DNA from: Bacteroidales bacterium
GTDB lineage: Bacteria > Bacteroidota > Bacteroidia > Bacteroidales > UBA932
DNA length: 54,161 nt
Direction: 5' to 3'
Assembly (NCBI GenBank): GCA_016281015.1
Contig: JAEEHS010000063.1
Span: forward strand, 1-54,161
The position numbers were made by a program, and so were the translations under genes. The notes beneath the pieces are model-generated. The model did not search any database. It was not told the origin of the DNA and saw nothing but the letters and a program-made list of their open reading frames with translations. This document shows, in pieces, positions 42,982 through 51,522 of the stretch (positions are counted from its first letter, which is position 1; each line of letters begins with the position of its first letter).

Positions 42982-43602
42982 ATGCTCAAAGAACTGTTAC
43001 AACAAGTGATCCGGACGGTCGGCGGCTCCATCGGCGGCTCCATCGCCGGCAAGTCGATTTCCGATTATGTCAATCAAGCGGTCTCCGGCGTGAAGGCCCA
43101 TGCCGGGGCGCGGAAGTTCTCGTTTTCCACCCTTCCTTCGACCCTCCAGGAACTGAAGGCGCTGCCGGAAGCGGCCCTGACGGATCCCTATGCCGTAGCG
43201 GCCCTTTCGCTCCTCGCCCTGACGCCTTTCGAGACGAAGCGGGAGGAGAGCATCGCGATGCTTAATTTCCTCAAGGGCCCCGAACCGCTGAACCCTTCCG
43301 AGATCCAGCAGATTTCCGATCGTTTCATGGACGGTAAATTCTATAAGGTAAACTCGTTCTTCGAGGGCGCGACGCCCCAGAACAACTACACCCCCTCCAA
43401 GCCCTACACGGTGGAGGTCTCCGTGACCCCTTACTCTTTCGAGAACCAGGGCTGGGCGGTGATGTATCTCCATTCCGGCGGTGCGGACAACCCCCGCCCG
43501 CTGAAACTCCGCCAGAAGCCCAGCACGGGGCAGTGGTTCCTCGTCGAGATCCAGTACCTCGGCGACATCCGCGTCCCCGTCGCCGCCGACAAGTGGGCCT
43601 AG
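42982..43602 (+). CDS. Conserved-looking protein of unknown function (206 residues)
   Basis: The protein begins MLKELLQQVIRTVGGSIGGSIAG, a Gly-rich amphipathic stretch that could touch a membrane, then has YAVAALSLLALTPFE and EIQQISDRFMDGKFYKVNSF and a beta-rich C-terminal half (KPYTVEVSVTPYSFENQGWA ... GQWFLVEIQYLGDIRVPVA). It resembles a DUF family found in gut anaerobes (possibly DUF6935), but I am not sure of the number. It has its own promoter opposite the EF-hand operon. Its stop codon marks the left border of repeat island 2. Confidence 0.7.
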   Translation: MLKELLQQVIRTVGGSIGGSIAGKSISDYVNQAVSGVKAHAGARKFSFSTLPSTLQELKALPEAALTDPYAVAALSLLALTPFETKREESIAMLNFLKGPEPLNPSEIQQISDRFMDGKFYKVNSFFEGATPQNNYTPSKPYTVEVSVTPYSFENQGWAVMYLHSGGADNPRPLKLRQKPSTGQWFLVEIQYLGDIRVPVAADKWA

Positions 43603-43774
43603 CCGCCCCCCCCCGCCAAGTGGCTCCCCGGGGCGCCCCCTTCCCGTCGAGGTGGGTGACCCGGTTGCGCGTATAACGGTCACAGCGCCCGATTCCACCG
43701 TCCGATCCCACAAAGCCCACTCTGTTACCACGCCCGATCCCACCGGTCCACTCTGATGGCAGGGTGTACTCATG
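43603..43774. other. Left flank of repeat island 2, no gene
   Basis: This GC-rich stretch holds degenerate repeats of CGCCCGATYCCACCG (about 43686 and 43732) and ACAAAGCCC, similar in position to the tandem repeat at the left of island 1. I see no gene. Confidence 0.6.
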
Positions 43775-43936
43775 CTGTCCCTGCCGCCGAACGCTATCGG
43801 CTTTTTTCGTTCTCCCGCAGGTCCTGCTGTCCCCGCGCCGGTACGATATCGGCCCTTTTCGTTCTCCCGCAGGTCACGGCGGGGTGACGCCGGAGGGCAT
43901 CGGGGCGGTAGGGCGCGCTCTCGCACATCGGGCGGG
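43775..43936. repeat. Repeat island 2, module A
   Basis: The 23-bp direct repeat containing TTCGTTCTCCCGCAGGTC occurs at 43801-43823 and 43853-43875, followed by the conserved GC-rich tail to about 43936. It is homologous to 32305-32472, but the spacing of the direct repeats is 52 rather than 62 bp. Confidence 0.85.
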
Positions 43937-44069
43937 GGCGTCGCCTTCGTCCAGCGCCTCGACGGCTAACTCAGTCCTTTTACGAGCGCATCACTCCCGG
44001 CTTCGAGCGGTGCTCGCGCCGTCCGTTCCGCTCTCGTAACGTCCTTCAGACACACGCCGTCGTCCCTCC

Positions 44070-44131
44070 GTCCTCGCCGGTCTCTGCCGGGGCGCTGCCC
44101 GTCCTCGCCGGTCTCTGCTGGGGCGCTGCCC
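44070..44131. repeat. 31-bp tandem duplication in island 2
   Basis: Positions 44070-44100 and 44101-44131 are the same 31-bp unit (starting GTCCTCGCCGG) with one C/T difference. The stretch 43937-44219 around it is GC-rich, has no counterpart in island 1 and shows no gene. Confidence 0.9.
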
Positions 44132-44219
44132 GGCTTCGCCCGCCTCGTCCTCCAGGCCCGGCGCTTCCCTCGGCTCCGCTTTCTCTCCGCCCTCCTATTG
44201 CTCGAGCGCATCCCTTCCG

Positions 44220-44399
44220 CCCCTGCCTCTCCGGCTCCCATGCCCTCCGTGCTGTCCATCGGTGTTTTCATAACGTTTTGAATTACAGTAACTTATAAAG
44301 CGCATCATGGAGACCCCTCCGTTTTTCGGCACCACTGTCCATCGACTACTTTGCATGGTGTTGAATAGCAGCAGTTTACAAAGATGCTTATGGACACCC
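44220..44399. repeat. Repeat island 2, module B (180 bp)
   Basis: Ungapped counterpart of 32591-32770 (about 87% identity by my count), with the same two sub-units built around TTGAATTACAGTAACTTAT and TTGAATAGCAGCAGTTTAC. Confidence 0.88.
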
Positions 44400-44486
44400 A
44401 TCAGCCCAGTAGCCCAGTAGCCCATTTCGCAGGTCCACACGAGGCGTGAAATGGAAACGCTTATCCATCAATGAGTTATGCAAACT

Positions 44487-44509
44487 AACCTCTGCATCAT
44501 GCAGAGGTT
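44487..44509. repeat. Perfect 23-bp palindrome
   Basis: AACCTCTGCAT and ATGCAGAGGTT are exact inverted 11-bp arms around a single C. The flanks TTATG (44476-44480) and CATAA (44516-44520) are also inverted. It lies in the insertion that separates modules B and C of island 2. Confidence 0.8.
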
Positions 44510-44520
44510 GAAAGCCATAA

Positions 44521-44679
44521 TTCACTGTTGCTCAATTGCTTCCATTTTACGACTTCGGTGACATTTGCGCCATTTCCTCCACCGCCGGCATCAATTACCT
44601 CGAAGTCCCCGTCATTTCGGCCCTGAGCTGCCCCATGCCGATCGAAATCTACGCCCTCATGGTATACCGTCAGCCATGA
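44521..44679 (+). pseudogene. Probable 3' remnant of a lost gene
   Basis: An open frame of 52 codons ending TGA at 44679 reads YDFGDICAISSTAGINYLEV, PVISALSCPMPIEIYALMVY. Its codons favour G or C in the third position, like the real genes here, and it has no start codon, promoter or upstream continuation. It looks like the C-terminal end of a protein whose 5' part was deleted. I cannot name the parent family. Confidence 0.35.
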
Positions 44680-44835
44680 ACTGGAGGGGGTGAAATAATC
44701 GGGGAGGGCCTCGATATATTCGGGGATGCAAGGCGAGGTGGATGAGGTCTCTGGAAGAGTGGGGAGGGGCTACTGAGGCACCAGGACGCGGTGGAAAGCG
44801 GCGGGAGCAGCAGGGTACCGCGGATAGCAGGGGCT

Positions 44836-44911
44836 GGGGAAGGTCCAGGCAGCGTTTGGGAAAGGTCCCGGGGGTAAATGGGGAAGGTGGTAGGGCTATT
44901 TGGGGAAGGTC
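44836..44911. repeat. Four-unit tandem array, island 2
   Basis: Four units of 22 bp beginning GGGGAAGGTC, GGGAAAGGTC, GGGGAAGGTG and GGGGAAGGTC run head to tail into the core. It is the shorter counterpart of the ten-unit array of island 1. Confidence 0.82.
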
Positions 44912-45055
44912 GAATTTGAGGGTTGAGACCTTCCCCGGTCAATGGGCATCAGAGGATACTGTGGCGGCATTTTGATGGGGAAGGTCCCGACAACAAAAGT
45001 TGACCTTCCCCAAACGTAGACAAGACCTTTCCCAAACGATGCCGGGACCTTCCCC
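44902..45055. repeat. Repeat island 2, core with two conserved hairpins
   Basis: GGGGAAGGTC at 44902 and 44977 pair with GACCTTCCCC at 44927 and 45002 across 15-nt loops; further inverted 10-mers follow at 45024 (GACCTTTCCC) and 45046. All distances equal those in island 1 (33039-33192). The stretch 45056-45199 to its right shows no gene; a lone TATATTTG (45139-45132, minus strand) is the only promoter-like word. Confidence 0.85.
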
Positions 45056-45199
45056 ACTGATGGGAATGAGGGTCGTGCCCTGACTTGAAGCCGACGGATT
45101 TGCCAATCAAAGATGTCAACGATAATCTCTGCAAATATAAGAATATCAATTGATTACGCGGACTTTATCACCCAGGATGTCTAACCCGCCGAAATGTCG

Positions 45200-45235
45200 A
45201 AAAAAAACGGACGGGTTGTCAGCGACAATCCGTCC
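45200..45235 (-). terminator. Terminator of the tRNA-Asn gene
   Basis: On the minus strand GGACGG-TTG (45235-45226) pairs with CAA-CCGTCC (45218-45209) with one imperfect pair, followed by eight T residues (45207-45200). Confidence 0.83.
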
Positions 45236-45242
45236 AATTGGG

Positions 45243-45316
45243 CTCCCCAGCTAGGACTTGAACCTAGGACCCTCTGATTAACAGTCAGATGCTCTAACCA
45301 ACTGAGCTACTGAGGA
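45243..45316 (-). tRNA. tRNA-Asn (anticodon GTT)
   Basis: Acceptor TCCTCAG/CTGGGGA, D arm GCTC...GAGC, anticodon stem TCTGA/TCAGA with loop CTGTTAA, T arm CTAGG TTCAAGT CCTAG, discriminator G73. CCA is not encoded. Confidence 0.95.
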
Positions 45317-45330
45317 AGGTTTTGGGATTG

Positions 45331-45361
45331 CAAAGGTACGAACTTTTTCTGATTCTCCAAA
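45331..45361 (-). promoter_or_regulatory. Promoter of the tRNA-Asn gene
   Basis: TTTG (45361-45358), 19 bp, TACCTTTG (45338-45331) on the minus strand, 14 bases upstream of the tRNA. Confidence 0.8.
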
Positions 45362-45376
45362 TCTTTTTTTTGTTTT

Positions 45377-45407
45377 TTTGAAAATCCCGTAATCTTGGCT
45401 ATCTTTG
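45377..45407 (+). promoter_or_regulatory. Promoter of the HU-like/thioesterase operon
   Basis: TTTG (45377-45380), 19 bp, TATCTTTG (45400-45407), 21 nt before ATG 45429. Confidence 0.8.
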
Positions 45408-45428
45408 CGTCTGCAAAACGGATAATGT

Positions 45429-46277
45429 ATGGATATCGACCTGCTCGCAAAGATGGTCAAGGAAGCGGTGATGGATCATGATTCTGTCACGCTCCCGGGT
45501 GTCGGGAGTTTCGTGGCGGAACTCGTGCCGGCCGTCTTTACCGACAGGGGATATACCATCAATCCGCCTTACCGGCGCCTTTTTTTCCTCCCGCGGGAAG
45601 GGGATGATACCTTGCTGGCGGATTTGTATGCCGGGGCCAACGGTATTTCGCAGGCGGATGCGCTGCGGGTGCTGCTGGACTACCTGGGGGAGATGAAGGA
45701 GGTGCTGAAGATCCGGAAGACCTTGGTGCTGCCCGGTCTGGGCCGGCTCCGGGCAACGCGGGAGAATCATTTTTTCTTTGTCGCGGACGAGGATCTGGAC
45801 ATTTATCCGGAAGGATTGGGTCTGGAGCCGATTTCTCTGAAGACGCATGTGGAAACGCCGGAGGAGGTCCATGCTGCCGTTGCATCGCTGGCCGAAGTGC
45901 TGGAACCAGAACATATAGTGGCTGAGCCCGCCCCGGAGGCCCCTGTCGCCGGGCCTGCCGCAGAACCCGAGACTGAGTCAGTCGAGCCGGAGCCCATCGT
46001 GGCAGAACCTGCCTCAGAACCTGTCGCCAAGCCCGCCCCCGCCCTCGAATCCGCCCCTGAAGCCCCCGCCGCAGAACCCGCTCCGGAGCCTTCCGTCGCA
46101 GCCCCCGCTCCGGAACCTCCGGCACGAAAAAAGCATGGCTTCTGGCGCTTTGCCCTGATTCTGCTGCTCGTGCTGGCCGTTGTCACGCTCTCCTGGATGA
46201 TCGTCGGCCGGGTGGATCCGGACTGGGTCGATTCTTTCCTCTATTCGGAGGAAGAGCTTGAAATTCTGCGTTATTGA
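45429..46277 (+). CDS. Membrane-anchored HU-CCDC81-like protein
   Basis: The 282-residue protein has two HU-like repeats in its N-terminal part: VTLPGVGSFVAELVPAVFTD (20-39) and LVLPGLGRLRATRENHFFFV (99-118), as in the HU-CCDC81 domains of Bacteroidales. A long Pro/Glu/Ala linker (about 160-232) leads to one membrane helix (FALILLLVLAVVTLSWMIVG, 241-260) and a short acidic tail. The domain side is expected in the cytoplasm. Related proteins sometimes carry a C-terminal SPOR domain, which is absent here. The TGA overlaps the thioesterase ATG by one base (TGATG). Confidence 0.8.
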   Translation: MDIDLLAKMVKEAVMDHDSVTLPGVGSFVAELVPAVFTDRGYTINPPYRRLFFLPREGDDTLLADLYAGANGISQADALRVLLDYLGEMKEVLKIRKTLVLPGLGRLRATRENHFFFVADEDLDIYPEGLGLEPISLKTHVETPEEVHAAVASLAEVLEPEHIVAEPAPEAPVAGPAAEPETESVEPEPIVAEPASEPVAKPAPALESAPEAPAAEPAPEPSVAAPAPEPPARKKHGFWRFALILLLVLAVVTLSWMIVGRVDPDWVDSFLYSEEELEILRY

Positions 46278-47017
46278 TGATGATCCGGGAAGCATATAAA
46301 TTCCGCCAGGACCTCGAACTTCCCTGTTACCAGACGGACCCGTCCTTCCGGATGAAGCCCGCCGGGTTCATGGACCTGGCACAGGAAGCGGCCCAGTATG
46401 CCGCCAATGCGCTGGGTTTCGGTTATGATACCTTGCACATCCACCACGTCGCCTGGGTTCTGTCCCGGATGCATATCCATTTCGACAACTATCCCCGGTG
46501 GCGGGATCCTGTCACGCTTTACACCTGGCACAAAGGACCGGACGGCCTGTTTTTCCTCCGTGATTTCCAGCTTCTGGACCATGAGGGGGCCTCGCTGGTC
46601 CGCTGTACGTCTTCCTGGGTGATCATCGATGAACAGACGCGGCGCCTGATCCGCCCGGACCGGCAGTCTGCGTCCCTGATGACGGATGGACCCGTGGACG
46701 ATGCCATCGCGGAGCGCGCTCCCAAACTGGTGCTTCCGGACCAGGAGGGTATCCTGGCAGGGGAGCATACGGTCGTATACTCCGATGTGGACTTTATCGG
46801 CCATTCCAACAATGTCCGCTATGTGATCTGGGCCATGGACGCCCTGCCCTATGAAGAGGTGCTGGCGCGGCCGGTCAGGGACTTGTATATCAATTTTATC
46901 AAGGAAACGACCCTGGGACAGACGGTCTCCCTGTACCGGAGGGACATGGAGGATGGCTATTATGTGGAGGGCCGTGTGGACGGGAAAGCGGTGTTTACCA
47001 CCCGTTTTGTCATGTAA
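46277..47017 (+). CDS. Acyl-ACP thioesterase
   Basis: From ATG 46277 (a TTG one codon earlier is unlikely) the protein has 246 residues. It has the double hot-dog pattern of the FatA/bacterial acyl-ACP thioesterase family: REAYKFRQDLELPCYQTDPS, LQWLL-equivalent MDLAQEAAQYAANALG, VLSRMHIHF and the catalytic-site stretch DVDFIGHSNNVRYVIWAMDA with Asp, Asn and His. It frees fatty acids from acyl carrier protein in the cytoplasm. The AspT-like gene follows 3 nt after the stop. Confidence 0.9.
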   Translation: MMIREAYKFRQDLELPCYQTDPSFRMKPAGFMDLAQEAAQYAANALGFGYDTLHIHHVAWVLSRMHIHFDNYPRWRDPVTLYTWHKGPDGLFFLRDFQLLDHEGASLVRCTSSWVIIDEQTRRLIRPDRQSASLMTDGPVDDAIAERAPKLVLPDQEGILAGEHTVVYSDVDFIGHSNNVRYVIWAMDALPYEEVLARPVRDLYINFIKETTLGQTVSLYRRDMEDGYYVEGRVDGKAVFTTRFVM

Positions 47018-47020
47018 GTT

Positions 47021-48706
47021 ATGGAGAATCTCTTTTTCGGAACGGGCATTGCCCATACGATACTTCTGCTCGCTTTTGTCATCGGAATCGGCCTGTATCT
47101 CGGCCGCTTTAAACTGAAGGGTATTTCGCTCGGGTCCACCTGGATCCTTTTCGTGGGCATCCTGATGGGCCATATCGGCTTCCAGGCAGATCCGGAGGTG
47201 CTCCATTTCGTCAAAGAGTTCGGCCTGATCCTCTTCGTCTTTTCCATCGGCCTGCAGGTAGGCCCCGGCTTTTTCCACAGTTTCCTCCGGGGGGGCGTGA
47301 AGATGAACCTGCTGGCGGTGATGAACATCCTGCTCGCGGTCGGAGTGACCTGGGGTATTTCCCTTCTGAGCGGCGAAGACCTCAAGACCATGGTCGGCGT
47401 GATGTCCGGCGCCGTGACGAACACCCCGGGCCTCGGTGCCGCCCAGCAGACTTTCATCGATGTGGCCACCGCCGGCGGAGAAGCGGTCGAGACTGCGTCC
47501 CAGACAGCTTCCGGTCTGGCTTCGGGCTATGCCGTCGCCTATCCGGTCGGCGTCGTCGGGGTGATAGCCGTCATCCTGCTGTTCAAAGGGCTTTTCCGGA
47601 TCGACCCGCGCAGGGAACTGGAGGAACTCAAGGCACAGGAGAGCGCGGAAGGGCATGCCCGGCGGATGCATGTCGCAGTGGAGAATCCCGCCATTTTCGG
47701 AAAGAACCTCTACGAACTGCTCCATCAGTTCGGCGGGGACTTTGTCGTCTCCCGCATCATGAAAGGAGAAACGATCCTCTGCCCCCATGCCGATACCATC
47801 CTGGAAGAAGGGGACAAACTGCTCCTGGTGACCTCCCAGCAGGAGGTGGACCGCCTGCGGATCCTTTTCGGGAAGGAAGTGCCCATGCACCAGCAGGACT
47901 GGATGGAAAAGGACCACCAGATGGTCACCAAGCGCATCACCGTTACCAAATCCTCCCTGACCGGCAAGAAACTCAAGGACCTGCATTTCCGCAGCGCCTA
48001 TGGCGTCAGCGTTACGCGGGTCATCCGCGCAGGTGTGGAACTGGTTGCGTCCCCGGATCTGTATCTCCAGATGGGCGATGCGCTGCTGTGCGTCGGGGCG
48101 GAGAAGAACATCGACAACCTTGCCGTGCTGGTCGGCAATTCCAACAATGCCCTGAACAAGCCGAACCTGGTGCCCATTTTCCTCGGCATCGTCGTCGGTA
48201 TCATCTTCGGTTCGCTGCCGATCCATTTCCCCGGCATCCCGCAGCCCATCAAACTCGGCCTCGCCGGAGGACCGCTCATTATCGCCATCCTCCTGGGCCA
48301 TTTCGGACCGAAATACAAGATCACGACCTATACGACCACGAGCGCCAACCTGATGATCCGCGAAATCGGCATTTCGCTCTTCCTGGCGGCGGTCGGAATC
48401 GGCGCGGGCGGCAATTTCTGGAGTTCCATCACCGGCGGCGGTTACTGGTGGATTCTCTATGGCGCCGCGATCACCCTGATTCCCCTGAGCATTACCTTCC
48501 TCGTCGCCCGGGCGGTGTGCAAACTGAATTTCTACCAGATCTGCGGCCTGATTTCCGGCTCCTGCACCAATCCGCCGGTGCTCGCCTTTGCCCAGGGAAT
48601 GTATGGAAGTGATTATACTTCCGTCAATTACGCGACAGTCTATCCGCTTTCGATGTTCATGCGGGTACTGGTGGCCCAGCTGATGATCCTCTTTGCCTTC
48701 GCCTAG
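47021..48706 (+). CDS. AspT/YidE-type transporter with two RCK-C domains
   Basis: The 561-residue protein has two membrane halves (about residues 1-190 and 385-561), each an aspartate:alanine exchanger-type repeat with the GAVTNTPGLGAAQ and GSCTNPPVLAFAQ motifs. Between them are two TrkA-C/RCK-C domains (about 215-290 and 300-370: VENPAIFGKNLYELLHQFGG, TVTKSSLTGKKLKDLHF). These are the features of the YidE/YbjL family, which exports or exchanges dicarboxylates or amino acids. The substrate is unknown. The NUDIX gene starts 1 nt after its stop. Confidence 0.9.
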   Translation: MENLFFGTGIAHTILLLAFVIGIGLYLGRFKLKGISLGSTWILFVGILMGHIGFQADPEVLHFVKEFGLILFVFSIGLQVGPGFFHSFLRGGVKMNLLAVMNILLAVGVTWGISLLSGEDLKTMVGVMSGAVTNTPGLGAAQQTFIDVATAGGEAVETASQTASGLASGYAVAYPVGVVGVIAVILLFKGLFRIDPRRELEELKAQESAEGHARRMHVAVENPAIFGKNLYELLHQFGGDFVVSRIMKGETILCPHADTILEEGDKLLLVTSQQEVDRLRILFGKEVPMHQQDWMEKDHQMVTKRITVTKSSLTGKKLKDLHFRSAYGVSVTRVIRAGVELVASPDLYLQMGDALLCVGAEKNIDNLAVLVGNSNNALNKPNLVPIFLGIVVGIIFGSLPIHFPGIPQPIKLGLAGGPLIIAILLGHFGPKYKITTYTTTSANLMIREIGISLFLAAVGIGAGGNFWSSITGGGYWWILYGAAITLIPLSITFLVARAVCKLNFYQICGLISGSCTNPPVLAFAQGMYGSDYTSVNYATVYPLSMFMRVLVAQLMILFAFA

Positions 48707-48707
48707 C

Positions 48708-49298
48708 ATGTTCGGTCTTGTGTATCCGCCCGATCCGGCGCCCCTTTATCCCCGTCCTTCTGTCCACCATCCCGGCGTTCCGCGCGTCAGCGGCGAGGAA
48801 ATGCTTCCGCTGGTGGATGAATCCGGAGTGGTCTATGGGAGGGCCGCCCGCTCCTGGTGCCACAGTGGCGCCAAGCCCCTCCATCCGGTGGTCCATCTCC
48901 ACCTGATGGACCGCATGCAGCGTCTCTATCTCCAGAAAAGATCCATGGAAAAAGACCTCCTGCCCGGTTATTGGGACACGGCGGTCGGGGGCCATGTCGG
49001 CTATGGCGAATCGGTCGAGGAGGCGCTCTATCGCGAGACGGCGGAGGAGCTGGGCCTCGTGGCATTTCATCCTATTCCGCTCGGCACCTATGTCTATGAA
49101 ACGGCGCGTGACCGGGAACTGGTGATCCTTTTTGCCAGCATTGGCCATCCGGAGCTTCACCCTTCTCAGCTGGAGGTCAGCGAAGGAAGGTGGTGGACCC
49201 TGGAGGAGATCGATACCGCCATCGGAAAACACATCATCACCCCCAACTTCGAGCAGGAACTGCCCCGCATCCGGGAACAACTGCTCGCACTCCTGTAG
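48708..49298 (+). CDS. NUDIX hydrolase
   Basis: From ATG 48708 the protein has 196 residues (the TTG-started longer frame overlaps the transporter gene). The NUDIX box is complete: GHVGYGESVEEALYRETAEE (95-114), with G95, E101, R109, E110, E113 and E114, followed by LGL. The N-terminal LVDESGVVYGRAARSWCHSG and the following HPVVHLHLMD resemble the IPP isomerase/YfcD type of NUDIX proteins, which hydrolyse or isomerise pyrophosphate compounds. It is the last gene of the HU-like/thioesterase operon. Confidence 0.9.
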   Translation: MFGLVYPPDPAPLYPRPSVHHPGVPRVSGEEMLPLVDESGVVYGRAARSWCHSGAKPLHPVVHLHLMDRMQRLYLQKRSMEKDLLPGYWDTAVGGHVGYGESVEEALYRETAEELGLVAFHPIPLGTYVYETARDRELVILFASIGHPELHPSQLEVSEGRWWTLEEIDTAIGKHIITPNFEQELPRIREQLLALL

Positions 49299-49318
49299 GT
49301 TTTTCCTGAAAAATAGCG

Positions 49319-49326
49319 TAACTTTG
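49319..49326 (+). promoter_or_regulatory. -7 element before the DUF4922-SpoIID gene
   Basis: TAACTTTG matches the Bacteroidales -7 consensus and ends 6 nt before ATG 49333. The -33 TTG is missing at the standard distance. Confidence 0.45.
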
Positions 49327-49332
49327 AAGCCT

Positions 49333-51522
49333 ATGGCAACAGACATCGACAAATTCGTACATGACCAGTTGTCGGTTTGGCCGGCCGTGGCTGCGAAATA
49401 CCGGGCGTTGAAGGCGGCCCAGACCCGTCAGCTGCCCCTGGGCGGCCTTCTGGCGACCCTGCAGTGCAATCCCGGACGGGTGGAGCCCCCGGAGAGCGGC
49501 TGCCCGCTCTGTGAAGAGAACTATCTCCCGCACCAGCATACGCTTCCCTTCGAGGGACGCAAAGGACGCAAATATGCCATTCTGGTCAACCGGGCTCCGA
49601 TTTTTCCGAACCACCTGGTCATTACGCGGGATGTCCATGCCCCCCAGACCATCTGGCACCGCTATCCGGACATGCTGGACCTGTCCCGGCAACTGGGGGA
49701 CTACGTGGTCTTTTACAATTCCCCGAACAGCGGGACGTCCGTTCCGGAACATGCCCATTTCCAGGCCTGTCCGAAGGGTTATATGCCCCTGGAACGGACG
49801 GCGGAGCGGCTGCTTCGCGCCGTGCGCAGCGCCGGTGGCTCCATCCCCCCGTCCATCCGCGAAGACCTGGAATACGTCGCCGAAGTGCGGGACGCCCAGC
49901 TTTTCCATTACAGGCGTTTTACCCGCGGGGTGTTCTTTCTGCGTGCCGAGACGGCCAAGTCCATGGCCAAGATGTTCTACCGCCTGCTGGACTGCGCGGA
50001 CCTTGTGGAAGGGGAGACCGAGCCGCGTTTCAATGCGCTGACTTTCTTCAGCGAAGGGGAGTGGCGTTCGGTCGTCGTCCTCCGGACGGGAACCACCGCC
50101 CTGGGCCTGAAGCCCGGCGCGGCAGATATGGCCGGCTTCTTTGTCATTCCGGACGAAGAGCTGTTCGCTTCCCTGGACGGAAACGGCCTCCGGGAGGTGC
50201 TGGAGACGGTTTCTCTCAGCGCAGAGGGGGAGAAGCAGCTGCTCTGGCGGCTGGTCCGCACCCAGCCGAAAATCGAAGTGGGCATCGTTTCGGCCTCGGA
50301 AATTTGCTTTGAAATCATTTCCGACGGGGCCGGCCCGCAGCATGTGGGCTACCGCGAAGGGAAAATCGACTACAACGGCGCCCTCTACGACGAACTGGTC
50401 TTTGAGGCCGCCACCATCTCCACGCTCTTCGCCGAGCCTTCTTTCATCCTTTACCAGGTGCCCATCGGCATCGGTTTCCACTGGGAGCGCCGGGAGGACC
50501 AGCGTTTCGCCGGGAGCCTGAAATTCATCGTGGAGGAGGGGAAGGTGCGCGCCGTCAATGTCATCGGCCTGGAAGACTATCTGTTGAGTGTCATCGCCTC
50601 CGAGATGGCCCCTACGGCCTCTGTGGAATTCCTCAAGGCCCATGCGGTCATTTCCCGTTCGTGGGTGATGGCCCAGATGGCCCGCCGGCGGGAGCGGAAA
50701 GCCGCCCCGCTGCCTTTTGCCTGCGACAATGTCCCTTCCCTCGTGACCTGGCTGGACGGGAAGCAGCACAGCAGCGGCTCAGAGGACGACGAGATCATCC
50801 GCTGGTTCGACCATGAGGACCATACCCGCTTCGATGTCTGTGCGGATGACCATTGCCAGCGCTACCAGGGCCTGACCCGGGTTATCGGCCACGGGGCGCA
50901 GGAAGCGATTGATGCGACCTGGGGCGAGGTCCTGACCTATGACGGGAAACTTGCCGACGCCCGTTTCTCCAAATGCTGCGGGGGACGGACGGAACGCTTT
51001 TCCACCGCCTGGGCGGACGAGGACTTCCCATACCTGACGGTCCAGGACGACCCCTGGTGCGACATCCACGACCCGGCGCTGCTCTCCAAGGTATTGAACG
51101 ATTACGACTTGGAAACCAAGGACTTCCATGATTGGACGATCCGTTATTCCCGGGAGGGGCTGACGCGGCTTCTCGAGCGGCGCACCGGCCGGAACATCGG
51201 CGCGCTGGAGCGCCTGGAAGCGCTGGAGCGTGGCGGATCGGGCCGCATCAAACGGCTGAAAGTGACGGGGACCGAAGGCAGTTATGTCATCGGCAAGGAA
51301 CTGATGATCCGGCGGGCCCTGTCGGAAACGCATTTGAAGAGTTCCTGTTTCGATATCCAGCTGACCCCGGACGAAGTCATTCTCCGCGGTCACGGCTGGG
51401 GCCATGGCGTCGGCCTGTGCCAGATCGGTGCGGCCGTGATGGCGGAGCATGGACACAGTTACCGCGAGATTCTCGCTTTCTATTACCCCGGAACCCGGCT
51501 ATCCCGTGATGAAACGGCGTAA
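49333..51522 (+). CDS. DUF4922-SpoIID/LytB fusion protein
   Basis: The 729-residue protein from ATG 49333 joins two domains. The N-terminal ~300 residues resemble the DUF4922 branch of the HIT superfamily: SGCPLCEENYLP (55-66), FPNHLVITRDVHAPQ (91-105) and the active-site EHAHFQA (139-145), as in nucleotide-sugar phosphorylases. The C-terminal part (about 400-725) is SpoIID/LytB: VIASEMAPTASVEFLKAHAV and GHGWGHGVGLCQIGAAVMAE, YREILAFYYPGTRL, which stimulates or binds peptidoglycan. No signal peptide is visible, so both domains may be cytoplasmic. The next gene overlaps it by 14 bp and encodes an AmpG-like permease. Confidence 0.83.
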   Translation: MATDIDKFVHDQLSVWPAVAAKYRALKAAQTRQLPLGGLLATLQCNPGRVEPPESGCPLCEENYLPHQHTLPFEGRKGRKYAILVNRAPIFPNHLVITRDVHAPQTIWHRYPDMLDLSRQLGDYVVFYNSPNSGTSVPEHAHFQACPKGYMPLERTAERLLRAVRSAGGSIPPSIREDLEYVAEVRDAQLFHYRRFTRGVFFLRAETAKSMAKMFYRLLDCADLVEGETEPRFNALTFFSEGEWRSVVVLRTGTTALGLKPGAADMAGFFVIPDEELFASLDGNGLREVLETVSLSAEGEKQLLWRLVRTQPKIEVGIVSASEICFEIISDGAGPQHVGYREGKIDYNGALYDELVFEAATISTLFAEPSFILYQVPIGIGFHWERREDQRFAGSLKFIVEEGKVRAVNVIGLEDYLLSVIASEMAPTASVEFLKAHAVISRSWVMAQMARRRERKAAPLPFACDNVPSLVTWLDGKQHSSGSEDDEIIRWFDHEDHTRFDVCADDHCQRYQGLTRVIGHGAQEAIDATWGEVLTYDGKLADARFSKCCGGRTERFSTAWADEDFPYLTVQDDPWCDIHDPALLSKVLNDYDLETKDFHDWTIRYSREGLTRLLERRTGRNIGALERLEALERGGSGRIKRLKVTGTEGSYVIGKELMIRRALSETHLKSSCFDIQLTPDEVILRGHGWGHGVGLCQIGAAVMAEHGHSYREILAFYYPGTRLSRDETA

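Noticed and set aside
43626..43926. Conserved minus-strand frame beginning MRERALPPR in both islands
   Set aside because: The frame agrees for only about 35 codons around module A and then shifts phase between the copies, as expected for a non-coding repeat.
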